This document shows positions 8,657 through 17,311 of a stretch of 64,000 nucleotides of DNA, one piece after another. The notes beneath the pieces were generated by a model. The model was given only the letters and a program-made list of their open reading frames with translations, was not told where the DNA came from and ran no database searches. How positions within the stretch are numbered: position 1 is the stretch's first letter; every line of letters begins with the position of its first letter. The DNA lies in NCBI GenBank assembly GCA_905221345.1, contig CAJNCW010000005.1, positions 62,001-126,000 on the forward strand, written 5' to 3'. The position numbers and the translations under genes were made by a program. The DNA comes from a bacterium. GTDB taxonomy: Bacteria > Bacillota > Bacilli > Lactobacillales > Streptococcaceae.

Positions 8657-9268
8657 ATGTCTGCAATAGAACGTATTACAAAAGCTGCTCACTTAATTGA
8701 TATGAACGATATTATCCGCGAGGGGAATCCGACGCTTCGCGCAGTTGCTGAAGAGGTCACTTTCCCACTGTCTGACCAGGAAATCATCCTTGGTGAAAAA
8801 ATGATGCAATTCCTCAAACATTCTCAGGATCCTGTTATGGCTGAGAAAATGGGGCTCCGCGGTGGTGTTGGACTTGCTGCTCCCCAGCTGGATATCTCAA
8901 AACGCATAATTGCCGTCTTGGTCCCAAATATTGAAGAAGAAGGTGAAGCTCCACAGGAAGCCTATGATCTGCAAGCTGTTATGTACAATCCAAAAATCGT
9001 ATCACACTCAGTCCAAGATGCGGCTCTAGGCGAAGGCGAGGGATGCCTGTCTGTTGATCGTGTAGTTCCGGGCTATGTTGTTCGTCATGCCCGCGTCACT
9101 GTTGATTACTTTGACAAGGACGGCGAAAAACACCGAATCAAGCTCAAAGGTTACAACTCCATCGTTGTCCAACATGAAATTGATCATCTAAACGGAATCA
9201 TGTTTTACGATCGTATCAACGAAAAAGACCCATTTGCTGTCAAAGATGGACTCCTCATCCTCGAATAA
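8657..9268 (+). CDS. def: Peptide deformylase
   Basis: Removes the N-formyl group from new proteins. I choose the ATG at 8657 (203 residues), which has AAAGGAGAG five bases upstream; an earlier in-frame start at 8621 lies in the promoter region. All three deformylase motifs are present: GVGLAAPQ (70-77), EGCLSV with the metal ligand Cys130, and QHEIDH with His173, Glu174 and His177. The length suits the longer type 2 deformylases of Gram-positives. An extended -10 TGT-TATCAT is about 30 bases upstream. Confidence 0.96.
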   Translation: MSAIERITKAAHLIDMNDIIREGNPTLRAVAEEVTFPLSDQEIILGEKMMQFLKHSQDPVMAEKMGLRGGVGLAAPQLDISKRIIAVLVPNIEEEGEAPQEAYDLQAVMYNPKIVSHSVQDAALGEGEGCLSVDRVVPGYVVRHARVTVDYFDKDGEKHRIKLKGYNSIVVQHEIDHLNGIMFYDRINEKDPFAVKDGLLILE

Positions 9269-9270
9269 AG

Positions 9271-9296
9271 AAAATCCCGTTGCAAGACGGGGTTTT
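9271..9296 (+). terminator. def terminator
   Basis: Ten-bp stem AAAATCCCGT/ACGGGGTTTT with a 6-base loop, immediately after the def stop. It overlaps the promoter of the next gene. Confidence 0.75.
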
Positions 9297-9306
9297 GTGT
9301 TATAAT
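9280..9306 (+). promoter_or_regulatory. rlmB promoter, predicted leaderless
   Basis: TTGCAA at 9280-9285, a 15-base spacer, then extended -10 TGT-TATAAT with the hexamer at 9301-9306. Only six bases separate the -10 from the rlmB ATG, so transcription should start at or next to that codon. Confidence 0.6.
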
Positions 9307-9312
9307 AGAGGC

Positions 9313-10041
9313 ATGAAAACAAATGATATTGTCTATGGCGTCCACGCCGTTACAGAAGCCCTCCTTGCAAACACTGGAAATAAACTCTACCTCCAAGAAG
9401 ATCTTCGAGGTAAGAATGTTGAGAAGGTCAAGGAACTGGCTACTGAGAAAAAGGTGTCCATCTCTTGGACTTCAAAAAAATCCCTCTCTGAAATGACCGA
9501 AGGCGCTGTCCACCAAGGTTTTGTTCTACGAGTGTCCGAATTTGCCTATAGCGAGCTAGATCATATTCTTGCCAAAACACGACAAGAAGAAAATCCACTT
9601 CTGTTGATTCTGGATGGTCTAACTGACCCTCACAACTTAGGTTCTATCTTGCGAACAGCCGATGCGACCAATGTTTCAGGCGTCATCATTCCCAAGCACC
9701 GTGCTGTCGGAGTGACTCCTGTCGTTGCCAAAACGGCCACGGGTGCTATTGAGCATGTACCGATTGCCCGAGTGACCAACCTCAGTCAAACCCTAGACAA
9801 ACTCAAGGATGAAGGATTCTGGACCTTTGGAACGGATATGAACGGTACTCCTTGCCACAAGTGGAATACAAAAGGGAAAATCGCCCTCATAATCGGAAAT
9901 GAAGGAAAAGGCATCTCTAGCAACATCAAAAAACAGGTTGATGAAATGATTACCATTCCGATGAATGGGCATGTTCAAAGCCTCAATGCCAGTGTTGCCG
10001 CAGCTATTCTCATGTACGAAGTTTTCCGAAATCGACTATAA
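9313..10041 (+). CDS. rlmB: 23S rRNA 2'-O-methyltransferase, SpoU/TrmH family
   Basis: Methylates ribose of a guanosine in 23S rRNA (RlmB type). The 242-residue protein has an N-terminal L30e-like substrate-binding domain and a C-terminal SPOUT knot domain with GLTDPHNLGSILRTADA, ALIIGNEGKGIS and IPMNGHVQSLNASVAAA. I choose the ATG at 9313, followed by MKTNDIVYGVHAV. The in-frame start at 9280 lies inside the def terminator. There is no ribosome-binding site, consistent with a leaderless message. The exact RNA target is inferred from family. Confidence 0.92.
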   Translation: MKTNDIVYGVHAVTEALLANTGNKLYLQEDLRGKNVEKVKELATEKKVSISWTSKKSLSEMTEGAVHQGFVLRVSEFAYSELDHILAKTRQEENPLLLILDGLTDPHNLGSILRTADATNVSGVIIPKHRAVGVTPVVAKTATGAIEHVPIARVTNLSQTLDKLKDEGFWTFGTDMNGTPCHKWNTKGKIALIIGNEGKGISSNIKKQVDEMITIPMNGHVQSLNASVAAAILMYEVFRNRL

Positions 10042-10075
10042 AAAAGTTTCCAGTCATCTGATTGGAAACTTTTTT
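10041..10075. terminator. Bidirectional terminator between rlmB and trxB
   Basis: Convergent genes share a 12-bp stem, AAAAAGTTTCCA/TGGAAACTTTTT, with T runs on both strands. Confidence 0.9.
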
Positions 10076-10077
10076 GC

Positions 10078-10989
10078 TTAACCATGTTCTGTGATAAATT
10101 TATAGGCTTCTTGACCAGCGATGGCCCCATCTCCAACTGCGGTTGTTACTTGGCGAAGGTCTTTTTGGCGAACATCCCCAACCGCAAAGATACCGTCAAC
10201 GCCAGTTTTCATGTGATTGTCTGTCACAATCCAGCCTGCCTGGTCTTGAATATTCAATTCTTTAACAAAATCACTAACGGGATCCAAACCAACATAGATA
10301 AAGACGCCACCGAAGGCTTGTTCTGTCACTTGACCTGTTTTTACATTTTCAAAAATGACAGATTCTACTCGATTTTCACCTTTAATTTCCTTGACAACAG
10401 AATCCCAGATAAAGTTGACTTTCTCATTTGCAAAGGCACGATCTTGCAAAACCTTTTGGGCACGAAGTTGGTCGCGACGGTGAACAATGGTAACAGTCTT
10501 GGCAAAGCGAGTTAAGAAAAGAGCTTCTTCTAATGCTGAATCTCCACCACCGACTACGAGCAAGTCTTGGTCACGGAAGAAAGCTCCATCACAGACTGCA
10601 CAGTAAGAAACACCTCGACTGTTCAGTTCTTCTTCTCCGGGAACCCCTAAGAGACGGTGTTTTGACCCAGTTGCCACGATGACAGTACGGGTTTCGTAAA
10701 CTTGATCATCAGTGATTACCTTCTTATAGTCACCTTGATCTTCAATATTTTCAACATAGCCATAAAGATGCTCCACTCCAAGATTTTCAAGTGGTTCAAA
10801 CATCTTTTCAGCCAGTTCAGGTCCACTGATGTTGGCATAACCTGGATAATTTTCAATATCAGATGTGTTATTCATTTGCCCTCCTGGCAGACCACCTTCA
10901 ATCAAAGCCACTTTCAGATTGCTTCGAGCAGCATATAAGGCAGCGGTCATTCCCGCAGGTCCAGCACCGATAATAATCGTATCGTACAT
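10078..10989 (-). CDS. trxB: Thioredoxin reductase
   Basis: FAD enzyme that reduces thioredoxin with NADPH. The 303-residue protein has an N-terminal FAD-binding GAGPAGMTAALYA, redox-active CAVC (Cys130/Cys133), a second Rossmann motif VVGGGDSALEEALFLTRFA, and the C-terminal FAD motif GIFAVGDVRQKDLRQV. Full length and typical. A promoter TTGCGT-17-TAGAAT lies at 11051-11023. Confidence 0.95.
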   Translation of the reverse strand: MYDTIIIGAGPAGMTAALYAARSNLKVALIEGGLPGGQMNNTSDIENYPGYANISGPELAEKMFEPLENLGVEHLYGYVENIEDQGDYKKVITDDQVYETRTVIVATGSKHRLLGVPGEEELNSRGVSYCAVCDGAFFRDQDLLVVGGGDSALEEALFLTRFAKTVTIVHRRDQLRAQKVLQDRAFANEKVNFIWDSVVKEIKGENRVESVIFENVKTGQVTEQAFGGVFIYVGLDPVSDFVKELNIQDQAGWIVTDNHMKTGVDGIFAVGDVRQKDLRQVTTAVGDGAIAGQEAYKFITEHG

Positions 10990-11022
10990 TTCGATTCCTT
11001 CTTTCTTGTTGTAACTATCTTT

Positions 11023-11051
11023 ATTCTAACTCATTCTTGCTAGTCACGCAA
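11023..11051 (-). promoter_or_regulatory. trxB promoter
   Basis: TTGCGT (11051-11046), a 17-base spacer, TAGAAT (11028-11023), between DUF4059 and trxB. Confidence 0.65.
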
Positions 11052-11054
11052 GGA

Positions 11055-11279
11055 TTACGCCTTGAAAACCAAGAGCAAACTCATGACGGCAAAGGATAAC
11101 ACCGGAATGACCAAAACTCCAATCATAATCATGTCATAGAGATGAGCTTGGCGAGCTTTGGCTGTCTTGTCCACACCAGACATAGCTCTCAATCCAATCC
11201 AAATCCCCAGAAAAATCACGACAAGGATGGTCGTTAAGATCAAACTCTCGAAATACAAAGAAAATAGATGCAGCAGCAT
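11055..11279 (-). CDS. DUF4059 small membrane protein
   Basis: A 74-residue protein with two membrane helices (about residues 5-30 and 48-70) joined by a short basic, polar loop. It matches the streptococcal DUF4059 family, found next to trxB and the amino-acid ABC genes. Function unknown. Confidence 0.8.
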   Translation of the reverse strand: MLLHLFSLYFESLILTTILVVIFLGIWIGLRAMSGVDKTAKARQAHLYDMIMIGVLVIPVLSFAVMSLLLVFKA

Positions 11280-11311
11280 GATCTCTCTCGTTTCTATCTT
11301 TTTTAAAGAGT

Positions 11312-11340
11312 AAACTCAGCTAGTCCAACTAACTGAGTTT
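11312..11340 (-). terminator. Hairpin after amino-acid ABC operon
   Basis: Stem AAACTCAG-TAG/CTA-CTGAGTTT with one mismatch, 17 bases past the ATPase stop. The U tract on the minus strand is weak (ACTCTTTAAAA), so termination may be partial. Confidence 0.45.
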
Positions 11341-11356
11341 TCCTTTTACTATTATA

Positions 11357-12100
11357 TCAAATATAAGTCCGTTTGTAACTAGCGAAGAATTCTTTTGTCC
11401 GTTCTTCTTTCGGATGATTGATGATTTCATCCGGTGTGCCAGACTCGATGATTTTCCCTTTATCTAGGAATAAAACCTTGTCTGCCACTTGGGCTACAAA
11501 AGACATATCGTGACTGACCAAAATCATGGTCTGACCTGACTTGGCAGCGTCTGCAATAGACTTCTCTACTTCACCGACCAATTCTGGGTCAAGGGCTGAA
11601 GTAGGCTCGTCCAAGAGCAAGACATCTGGTTTCATAGCAAGCGCACGCGCAAGGGCAACCCGTTGCTTCTGTCCACCTGATAAATGGCGAGGATAATGCT
11701 GTTCACGGTCAGAAAGACCAACCTTGGACAACTCTTCCTTAGCGATTTTTGTTGCTTCCTCGTCCGATAATTTTTTAACAACAACCAAACCTTCCTTGAC
11801 ATTGTCAAGAGCAGTTCGGCGTTCAAACAAATTAAACTGTTGGAAAACCATGGACAACTTGCGGCGAAGGGTTAGGATTTCTTCTTGGCTAATCTGAGAA
11901 AAATCAACTTTGAAATTGTCAATCTGAATCGTTCCACTATCTGGAGTTTCAAGGTAGTTCAAACTACGAAGAAAGGTTGATTTCCCAGCTCCAGATGAAC
12001 CAATCAAGGCTACGACTTCCCCTTTTTGGATATCCAAGTCCAGATGATCCAAGACAGTCTGGCCTGAAAATGATTTACTTAAATTCGAAATCTTAATCAT
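11357..12100 (-). CDS. Polar amino-acid ABC transporter, ATPase subunit
   Basis: A 247-residue ATPase with Walker A GSSGAGKST, Q-loop FQQFNLF, signature LSGGQKQRVALARAL, Walker [13 protein letters not shown] and the H-loop SHD. It matches the GlnQ/TcyC/ArtP group that powers import of polar amino acids or cystine. Its ATG shares one base with the permease stop, so the two are coupled. No substrate-binding protein is adjacent, so an unlinked lipoprotein probably supplies the substrate. Cystine is a plausible substrate by analogy with pneumococcus, but the sequence does not prove it. Confidence 0.88.
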   Translation of the reverse strand: MIKISNLSKSFSGQTVLDHLDLDIQKGEVVALIGSSGAGKSTFLRSLNYLETPDSGTIQIDNFKVDFSQISQEEILTLRRKLSMVFQQFNLFERRTALDNVKEGLVVVKKLSDEEATKIAKEELSKVGLSDREQHYPRHLSGGQKQRVALARALAMKPDVLLLDEPTSALDPELVGEVEKSIADAAKSGQTMILVSHDMSFVAQVADKVLFLDKGKIIESGTPDEIINHPKEERTKEFFASYKRTYI

Positions 12101-12900
12101 TAACGAAGGTCTCCTTTCACATCTGTTTGCACTGTATCAGGTGCAGAAATAGCCATTTTTCTCTCGATGAAACGACCGAGGCTTTCAATTCCGATATTGA
12201 CTACCCAATAAACAAGGGCTACGGAGATGAAACGCTCAAAGTAACGATAATCTGCTCCACCCAAAATCTGAGCTTGAGCAAAAACTTCGACAACACCCGC
12301 ACTAAAGGCTAGAGAAGTTCCCTTGGTCAAACCGATAAGAGAGTTAATCAAAGTCGGTGTCGCTACCACCGCCGCATTTGGAATAATCACGCGACGGTAA
12401 ACTTGCGCTCGTGTCATACCAAGACTACGCGCCGCCTCAATTTCACCTGGGTTAACAGAAAGGATGGCTGCACGAATCGTTTCACTTGCATAAGCCGCCT
12501 CATTAAAAGCAAAGGCCACAATCGCAAAAAGCGCTGCTGGAATCGCATTGATATTGAAACCAGTTCCCCATTGTTGGTTGATAGCTTTCAGTGCCAAAGG
12601 AATTCCGTAGTAGGTCAACATAAGTTGAACTAGGATTGGGGTACCTTTTAAGAAGCTGACGAAAAAGGCCTGCAAGGGATATAGAATCTTAACACGATTG
12701 ATTTTAACAATGGCGAAAACCAAGGCCAGCACCAAGCCAAAAATCGCACCTCCAAGCGTCAACATCAAGGTTGTAGGCAGTTGTTGGACAATCCTTGGAA
12801 TTCCATCAAAAACCGAACGCAAGCTAAAGAGCTTACCATCCGGAATGAGCTGCATCAAACTTTGGTACCAATCTGATGCTAAAAATGTTGTAACAGTCAT
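12100..12900 (-). CDS. Polar amino-acid ABC transporter, permease subunit
   Basis: A 266-residue HisM/GlnP-type permease with about five membrane helices and the EAA loop EIEAARSLGMTRAQVYRRVIIPNA. It is the membrane partner of the ATPase that follows directly. The promoter upstream is TTGCTT-16-TAGAAT on the minus strand, and a palindrome overlaps the -35. The ribosome-binding site is CAGGAGAGG. Confidence 0.88.
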   Translation of the reverse strand: MTVTTFLASDWYQSLMQLIPDGKLFSLRSVFDGIPRIVQQLPTTLMLTLGGAIFGLVLALVFAIVKINRVKILYPLQAFFVSFLKGTPILVQLMLTYYGIPLALKAINQQWGTGFNINAIPAALFAIVAFAFNEAAYASETIRAAILSVNPGEIEAARSLGMTRAQVYRRVIIPNAAVVATPTLINSLIGLTKGTSLAFSAGVVEVFAQAQILGGADYRYFERFISVALVYWVVNIGIESLGRFIERKMAISAPDTVQTDVKGDLR

Positions 12901-12950
12901 AAAAACATCCTCTCCTGATAATGATTCATTCTATCATACTTCTGCTCGCA

Positions 12951-12965
12951 AGCAAATTATTTGCT
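12951..12965. promoter_or_regulatory. Palindromic operator candidate at the ABC operon promoter
   Basis: Perfect inverted repeat AGCAAAT-T-ATTTGCT overlapping the -35 hexamer (TTGCTT on the minus strand) of the permease/ATPase operon. The regulator is not known. Confidence 0.4.
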
Positions 12966-13056
12966 ACGGGCTGATCAGACTTTGTCTATCTTCTAGTTTA
13001 TCACACTTTAAAACAGGGAGGCTATATATTTTACCTATCAAGGAGATAAATAAAAA

Positions 13057-13413
13057 CTATCTCAAACCTAAGTTCTCATAGGGTTTTCTATAGCCGATTT
13101 GTTTAACAGCACCATTCTCCACCAAAATTGGACGTTTCAATAACATACCATCACTCGCTAGAAGCTTGGCTGCTTCTTGTTTTGACAAACTTCCCACCTT
13201 ATCTTTCAAGCCCAGTTCACGGTATTTGATCCCGCTGGTATTGAAAAATTGTTTCACTTCAAAACCGGAGGTTTCCAACCAGTTCAAAATCACGTCTTCA
13301 CTTGGGGTTTCTTCTACGATGTGGACATCTTGGTATTCCAGTCCAAGTTGATCCAATTCATTTTTTGCTTTCTTACAAGTTGAACATTTTGGGTATTCGA
13401 TAAATTCTAACAT
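13057..13413 (-). CDS. ArsC/Spx-family thioredoxin-fold protein
   Basis: A 118-residue protein starting MLEFIEYPKCSTCKKAKNEL, with a CxxC (Cys10, Cys13) at the N-terminus of a thioredoxin fold. The body (FNTSGIKYRELGLKDK, then LKRPILV) is that of the ArsC/YffB family. It lacks the RNA-polymerase-binding features I would expect of true SpxA, and an arsenate-reductase role is doubtful without an ars operon. It is followed after 12 bases... on the other side by the ogt-like gene, in the same orientation. Function: probable thiol oxidoreductase. Confidence 0.75.
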   Translation of the reverse strand: MLEFIEYPKCSTCKKAKNELDQLGLEYQDVHIVEETPSEDVILNWLETSGFEVKQFFNTSGIKYRELGLKDKVGSLSKQEAAKLLASDGMLLKRPILVENGAVKQIGYRKPYENLGLR

Positions 13414-13425
13414 CTTCTTTTCTTT

Positions 13426-13941
13426 CTATTTTTTATTTTCTTGAAATGCTACACCTTCATGTTGCAAGAGCCAGGCTTTCTTTTCGACTCCCGATGCATA
13501 GCCTGTCAAGCGATTGCCTGACCCCAGCACACGATGACAGGGTACGAGGATGGACCAAGGATTGCGCCCCACTGCTCCGCCAATCGCTTGGGCAGAACCC
13601 ACTTGCAGGTCTTTCGCTATTTGTCCATAAGTCACTGTCTGACCATAAGGAATGGCCTGTAAGTAAGCCCAGACCCGCTTTTCAAAATCCGTTCCAATGG
13701 GAGCTAAAGGTAAGTCAGATAGATCCTGAACACTGCCTTCAAAATAGGTATCTAAATAGGAAATAACTTGCTCTAATACAGGATGGCTAACAATTTCTTC
13801 TATCGTTTCATCCCCTAATCCCCTCTCAAAATGCTTCTGGTTCTGTACCCAAATGCCATACAGATATTGCTCGTCAGCAACTAAGGATAAGGTTCCAATT
13901 GGCGACGGGTAGAGCATCTTTGCGTACTTTTTCTGCTTCAT
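13426..13941 (-). CDS. ogt: Methylated-DNA-protein cysteine S-methyltransferase
   Basis: Repairs O6-alkylguanine in DNA by suicidal transfer to a cysteine. The 171-residue protein has the active site ILVPCHRVLG (Cys135), the DNA-binding helix region VTYGQIAKDLQVGSAQAIGGAVGRNP, and the normal single-domain length. It overlaps the upstream GNAT gene by 4 bases. Confidence 0.93.
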   Translation of the reverse strand: MKQKKYAKMLYPSPIGTLSLVADEQYLYGIWVQNQKHFERGLGDETIEEIVSHPVLEQVISYLDTYFEGSVQDLSDLPLAPIGTDFEKRVWAYLQAIPYGQTVTYGQIAKDLQVGSAQAIGGAVGRNPWSILVPCHRVLGSGNRLTGYASGVEKKAWLLQHEGVAFQENKK

Positions 13942-14432
13942 TTTTTTAATTTCTGATAGGCCAAACGTTCCCCATCAACTGGAACCTTTCCGACCCGTTG
14001 GAAGCCTAGCTTTTCAAAGATATGCTGCATGGCCTTGTTTTCTGCATGCGTATCTGAGCGAAAATCTAGATAATCAAAACCTTCAATCAAGCCTTCTAGG
14101 AAAGTCTGAGCAACACCTTGTCCTTGGACATCTGCTGCCACAGCGATACGGTGAAAGACCAGATATTCTGATTCTCCCACCTGCCAACTCCCTTCATAAA
14201 TGGCTTCATAGGATTTCTCTGGGCTCTTGGTCACAGCAGCATAGGCTAGCAGTTCTCCTTCTTCCAAGGCCACATAGGCTTGACCTGAGATGATATCATC
14301 GATAATGATGTCGGCATTTGGATAGCCATTTTGCCACTGGTCACTACCAGACTTGGCTAAGCACTTTTTAGCATCCTCCATCACCTGCATAATCGCATCT
14401 ACTTCGTTTGGAAAAGCTAAACGAATCTCCAT
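13938..14432 (-). CDS. GNAT-family N-acetyltransferase
   Basis: A 164-residue acetyltransferase. The acetyl-CoA loop is VAADVQGQGVAQTFLEGL, followed by a typical C-terminal part, LDFRSDTHAENKAMQHIFEKLGFQRVGKV. Its stop overlaps the ogt start by 4 bases, so the two are coupled. The substrate cannot be predicted. Confidence 0.88.
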   Translation of the reverse strand: MEIRLAFPNEVDAIMQVMEDAKKCLAKSGSDQWQNGYPNADIIIDDIISGQAYVALEEGELLAYAAVTKSPEKSYEAIYEGSWQVGESEYLVFHRIAVAADVQGQGVAQTFLEGLIEGFDYLDFRSDTHAENKAMQHIFEKLGFQRVGKVPVDGERLAYQKLKK

Positions 14433-14503
14433 CTTTTCCCCTCATTTCTAACTATTTTCTCTCATCATAGCATAATTTAAAGCTTTCTACAAGCAGTTGA
14501 AAC

Positions 14504-14532
14504 TTGACTTTTGTTTTTTATTATTTTATAAT
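14504..14532 (+). promoter_or_regulatory. Promoter of the DUF1836-hemolysin III operon
   Basis: TTGACT at 14504-14509, exact 17-base spacer, TATAAT at 14527-14532. Confidence 0.85.
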
Positions 14533-14566
14533 CTAGTTATTGAAACTAGATAAAAAGGAGTTAGAA

Positions 14567-15013
14567 ATGAATTCTGACTTTTCCTACCCAAAATGGGAAG
14601 ACATCCCAAACATTGACCTCTATCTGGATCAGGTTTTGCTTTATGTCAATCAGGTCTGTGCCCCTATCTCTCCAGATAAAGACAAGGGTCTAACAGCATC
14701 CATGGTCAACAACTATGTCAAACATGGTTACTTGACAAAGCCAGACAAGAAAAAATACCAACGCAAACAGATTGCCCGTTTGATTGCCATCACTACTCTC
14801 AAGTCTGTCTTTTCGATCCAAGAAATCGCTCAGACACTTAATACTCTACAAACTCAAGCGAGCTCAGACCAGCTCTACAATGCTTTTGTGGACTACATGA
14901 ACCATGGGATTGATCCAGAAAATCCTATTATCCAAACCAGCTGTCAAACAGTTAAACTCTATCATCAAACTCTAGCCTTAGTCCTTAACAAAGAAGAGGA
15001 GGTACCCCAATGA
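14567..15013 (+). CDS. DUF1836 protein, putative MerR-like DNA-binding
   Basis: A 148-residue protein from the ATG at 14567, which has AAAAAGGAG upstream; the in-frame start at 14540 lies next to the promoter -10 and has no such site. The N-terminal part contains TASMVNNYVKHGYLTKPDKKKYQRKQIARL, a winged-helix segment like that of MerR proteins, as known for DUF1836. It overlaps the hemolysin-III gene by 4 bases. Role unknown, possibly regulatory. Confidence 0.82.
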   Translation: MNSDFSYPKWEDIPNIDLYLDQVLLYVNQVCAPISPDKDKGLTASMVNNYVKHGYLTKPDKKKYQRKQIARLIAITTLKSVFSIQEIAQTLNTLQTQASSDQLYNAFVDYMNHGIDPENPIIQTSCQTVKLYHQTLALVLNKEEEVPQ

Positions 15014-15657
15014 ATACTAGCCTAAAACTCAGTAAAAAACTCAGTTTTGGAGAGGAGATTGCTAATAGCGTGACACATGCTGTCGGTGCTGTTATCATGC
15101 TCATCTTACTCCCTATTTCATCCACTTATAGTTATGAAGCACACGGATTTTTGTCATCTTTTGGCGTTTCCATTTTCGTTATCAGTCTGTTTCTCATGTT
15201 CCTCTCGTCAACCATTTACCACTCCATGGCCTATGGTTCGACCCACAAATACGTCCTGCGAATCATCGACCATTCTATGATTTATGTGGCTATCGCAGGC
15301 TCTTATACGCCGGTCGTCTTGACTTTGATGAATAACTGGTTTGGCTATCTGATCATTGCCATTCAGTGGGGAACGACCATCTTTGGCATCCTCTATAAAA
15401 TCTTTGCTAAAAAGGTCAATGAGAAATTCAGCCTTGCCCTTTACCTGATTATGGGCTGGTTGGTTCTGGCTATCATTCCTGCCATTATCAGTCAAACAAC
15501 GCCAATTTTCTGGAGTCTCATGGTAACTGGCGGACTCTGTTACACAGTTGGAGCTGGATTTTACGCTAAGAAAAAGCCTTATTTCCATATGATTTGGCAT
15601 CTCTTTATCCTAGCGGCGTCTGCTCTCCAATACATTGCCATTGTTTATTACATGTAA
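15010..15657 (+). CDS. Hemolysin III / YqfA-type membrane protein (PAQR-like)
   Basis: A 215-residue protein with seven predicted membrane helices. It carries the family motifs SVTHAVGA near the N-terminus, SSTIYHSM, IDHSMIYVAIAGSYTPV and the C-terminal HMIWHLFIL, whose histidines likely bind zinc. The family is named for a Bacillus hemolysin, but it is PAQR-related and its role here is unproven. Confidence 0.9.
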   Translation: MNTSLKLSKKLSFGEEIANSVTHAVGAVIMLILLPISSTYSYEAHGFLSSFGVSIFVISLFLMFLSSTIYHSMAYGSTHKYVLRIIDHSMIYVAIAGSYTPVVLTLMNNWFGYLIIAIQWGTTIFGILYKIFAKKVNEKFSLALYLIMGWLVLAIIPAIISQTTPIFWSLMVTGGLCYTVGAGFYAKKKPYFHMIWHLFILAASALQYIAIVYYM

Positions 15658-15688
15658 AAAAGTTGAGAATCTTTTCTCAACTTTTTTT
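15656..15688. terminator. Bidirectional terminator between hemolysin III and nox genes
   Basis: Long stem AAAAAAGTTGAGAA/TTCTCAACTTTTTT with a 4-base loop, and T runs on both strands. Confidence 0.9.
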
Positions 15689-15713
15689 GTTTTCATATCA
15701 AATAATATTTCTA

Positions 15714-17093
15714 TTATTTTTCAGCTGTAAGTGCAGCCATTGTGATGTAGTTGTATGGTTTGTTGAAGTGTGGCAAGAAGAATAGGTCTGTCAAGGCCAA
15801 TTTATCAATTGTTACATGCTCTTGAATCGCAAGTGAGAACATGTGGATTCCCATGCTGATTGAAATATCATGTGAAACCATTTGTGCACCAAGAATTTCG
15901 CGGCTGTCTTTGTCAAAGACAATCTTGATGGCAACTTCGTGGTTGTCATGTTTGATAAATTCTGGTTTTTGAAGATCGTTAAAGCCAGTTTCAGCTGCGT
16001 TGTAGCCAGCAGCTTTGGCTTTTTCAAGAGTCAAACCAGTTGAAACCATGTGAAGTCCGTAAATTGAGATACCGTTTGATCCTTGCACACCGATTCCTTC
16101 AAGTTCATGTCCACAAGCATTGTAAGCACCAACGATACCAGTACGAACAGCATTTGAAGCAAGCGCGATGTAGCTAGTGTCTTTACGAGCGTTGTCATAA
16201 ACAGTTGCACAGTCACCAACAGCGTATACACCTGGAATAGATGTTTCTTGTTTCTTATCTACAAGAAAGGCACCGTTGCGGAAGAGTTCAATCTTACTAT
16301 CAGCAAGGGCCGTGTTCGGACGGAAACCAACTGCAAGAACCACCATATCCACATCAAATGTTTCTTTGTCTGTTACCAGGCGTTCAACTTTGCCATCACC
16401 TTGGATTGCTTTTACTGTTTGACCTAGTGCCAAGCGGATGTTATGATCTTCCAAGTTCTTCGCCATCATTTGAGTGAAGTCTTTGTCATAGTAACCATTT
16501 AAGACAGTGTCTACGATATCTACTAGAACCACTTCTTTTCCAAGACGCTCGAAGGCTTCAGCAAGTTCTACACCGATGTAACCACCACCAACAACGGCAA
16601 TGCGCTCAAGGTGCTTGCTCTTGTCTTCAAGTTTCTCAATAACTTCTTCAGCGTTTTGGTACAACTTAACAAATTGAACATTTTCAAGTGTTGCTTTGAA
16701 TTCGCGGTTGCCCTTAACAATTTCAACACCTTCGATTGGAGGCAAGATTGGAGTTGAACCAGTCGCAAAGATTAATTTGTCGTAAGATTCTTTGTGTTCT
16801 TGACCTTCAACTTCTGCAGTCACAACTTTATTATCGTAGTCAATTGAAAGAACTGGTGAGTTCATGTAAACTTTAGCACCTTTTGCTTCCAATTTTTCTT
16901 TATCAGAGTAGAAGAGACCTTCTGGGCCATCAATTTGTTCCCCGATCCAAAGCGCCATTCCACAACCAAGGAATGAAATATTTGAGTTTTGGTCAAATAC
17001 AACGATTTCATTTTCATGTCCGAAGTTGTCCAACATAGTATTGATACATGCTGTACCAGCGTGGTTAGCACCAACTACAACGATTTTACTCAT
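15714..17093 (-). CDS. nox: NADH oxidase, CoA-disulfide-reductase family
   Basis: FAD enzyme that regenerates NAD+ from NADH with oxygen, in streptococci usually making water. The 459-residue protein has the FAD motif [17 protein letters not shown], the single redox cysteine of [11 protein letters not shown] (Cys44), the NADH motif [16 protein letters not shown], and the C-terminal FAD motif [11 protein letters not shown]. Full length. Its promoter carries a perfect cre site and is divergent from apbE. Water versus peroxide production cannot be told with certainty, though a conserved Cys44 favours water. Confidence 0.94.
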   Translation of the reverse strand: MSKIVVVGANHAGTACINTMLDNFGHENEIVVFDQNSNISFLGCGMALWIGEQIDGPEGLFYSDKEKLEAKGAKVYMNSPVLSIDYDNKVVTAEVEGQEHKESYDKLIFATGSTPILPPIEGVEIVKGNREFKATLENVQFVKLYQNAEEVIEKLEDKSKHLERIAVVGGGYIGVELAEAFERLGKEVVLVDIVDTVLNGYYDKDFTQMMAKNLEDHNIRLALGQTVKAIQGDGKVERLVTDKETFDVDMVVLAVGFRPNTALADSKIELFRNGAFLVDKKQETSIPGVYAVGDCATVYDNARKDTSYIALASNAVRTGIVGAYNACGHELEGIGVQGSNGISIYGLHMVSTGLTLEKAKAAGYNAAETGFNDLQKPEFIKHDNHEVAIKIVFDKDSREILGAQMVSHDISISMGIHMFSLAIQEHVTIDKLALTDLFFLPHFNKPYNYITMAALTAEK

Positions 17094-17131
17094 AGAAAAA
17101 TTCCTACCTTTAATTTATGATTTACCTTTCT

Positions 17132-17160
17132 AGTATAACATTTACTGTTAGCGTTTACAA
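17132..17160 (-). promoter_or_regulatory. nox promoter with CcpA (cre) site
   Basis: TTGTAA (17160-17155), a 17-base spacer, TATACT (17137-17132). On the minus strand TGTAAACGCTAACA (17159-17146) matches the cre consensus TGWAARCGYTWNCW at all 14 positions. It covers the -35 and spacer, a position that usually gives repression by CcpA. Confidence 0.8.
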
Positions 17161-17282
17161 GGAATTTGCTTAGATTTCTCTTTTTTTCAGTAAAAAGATC
17201 CTTATTATATTAATTGTTTTGAGTTCCTATCCCATATTTTATATTTTTTAAGCATATTTCTTGACTTTTTGTCAAAAATTAT

Positions 17283-17311
17283 TTGTGAAAACGCTGACTT
17301 TATGTTATGCT
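17283..17311 (+). promoter_or_regulatory. apbE operon promoter with CcpA (cre) site
   Basis: TTGTGA (17283-17288), a 17-base spacer, TATGCT (17306-17311). TGAAAACGCTGACT (17286-17299) matches the cre consensus at 13 of 14 positions and overlaps the -35 and spacer as in the divergent nox promoter. Confidence 0.72.

Noticed and set aside
13057..13413. SpxA global regulator or arsenate reductase
   Set aside because: CxxC and fold fit both families broadly, but there is no ars operon and the sequence fits the generic ArsC/YffB group better than SpxA.
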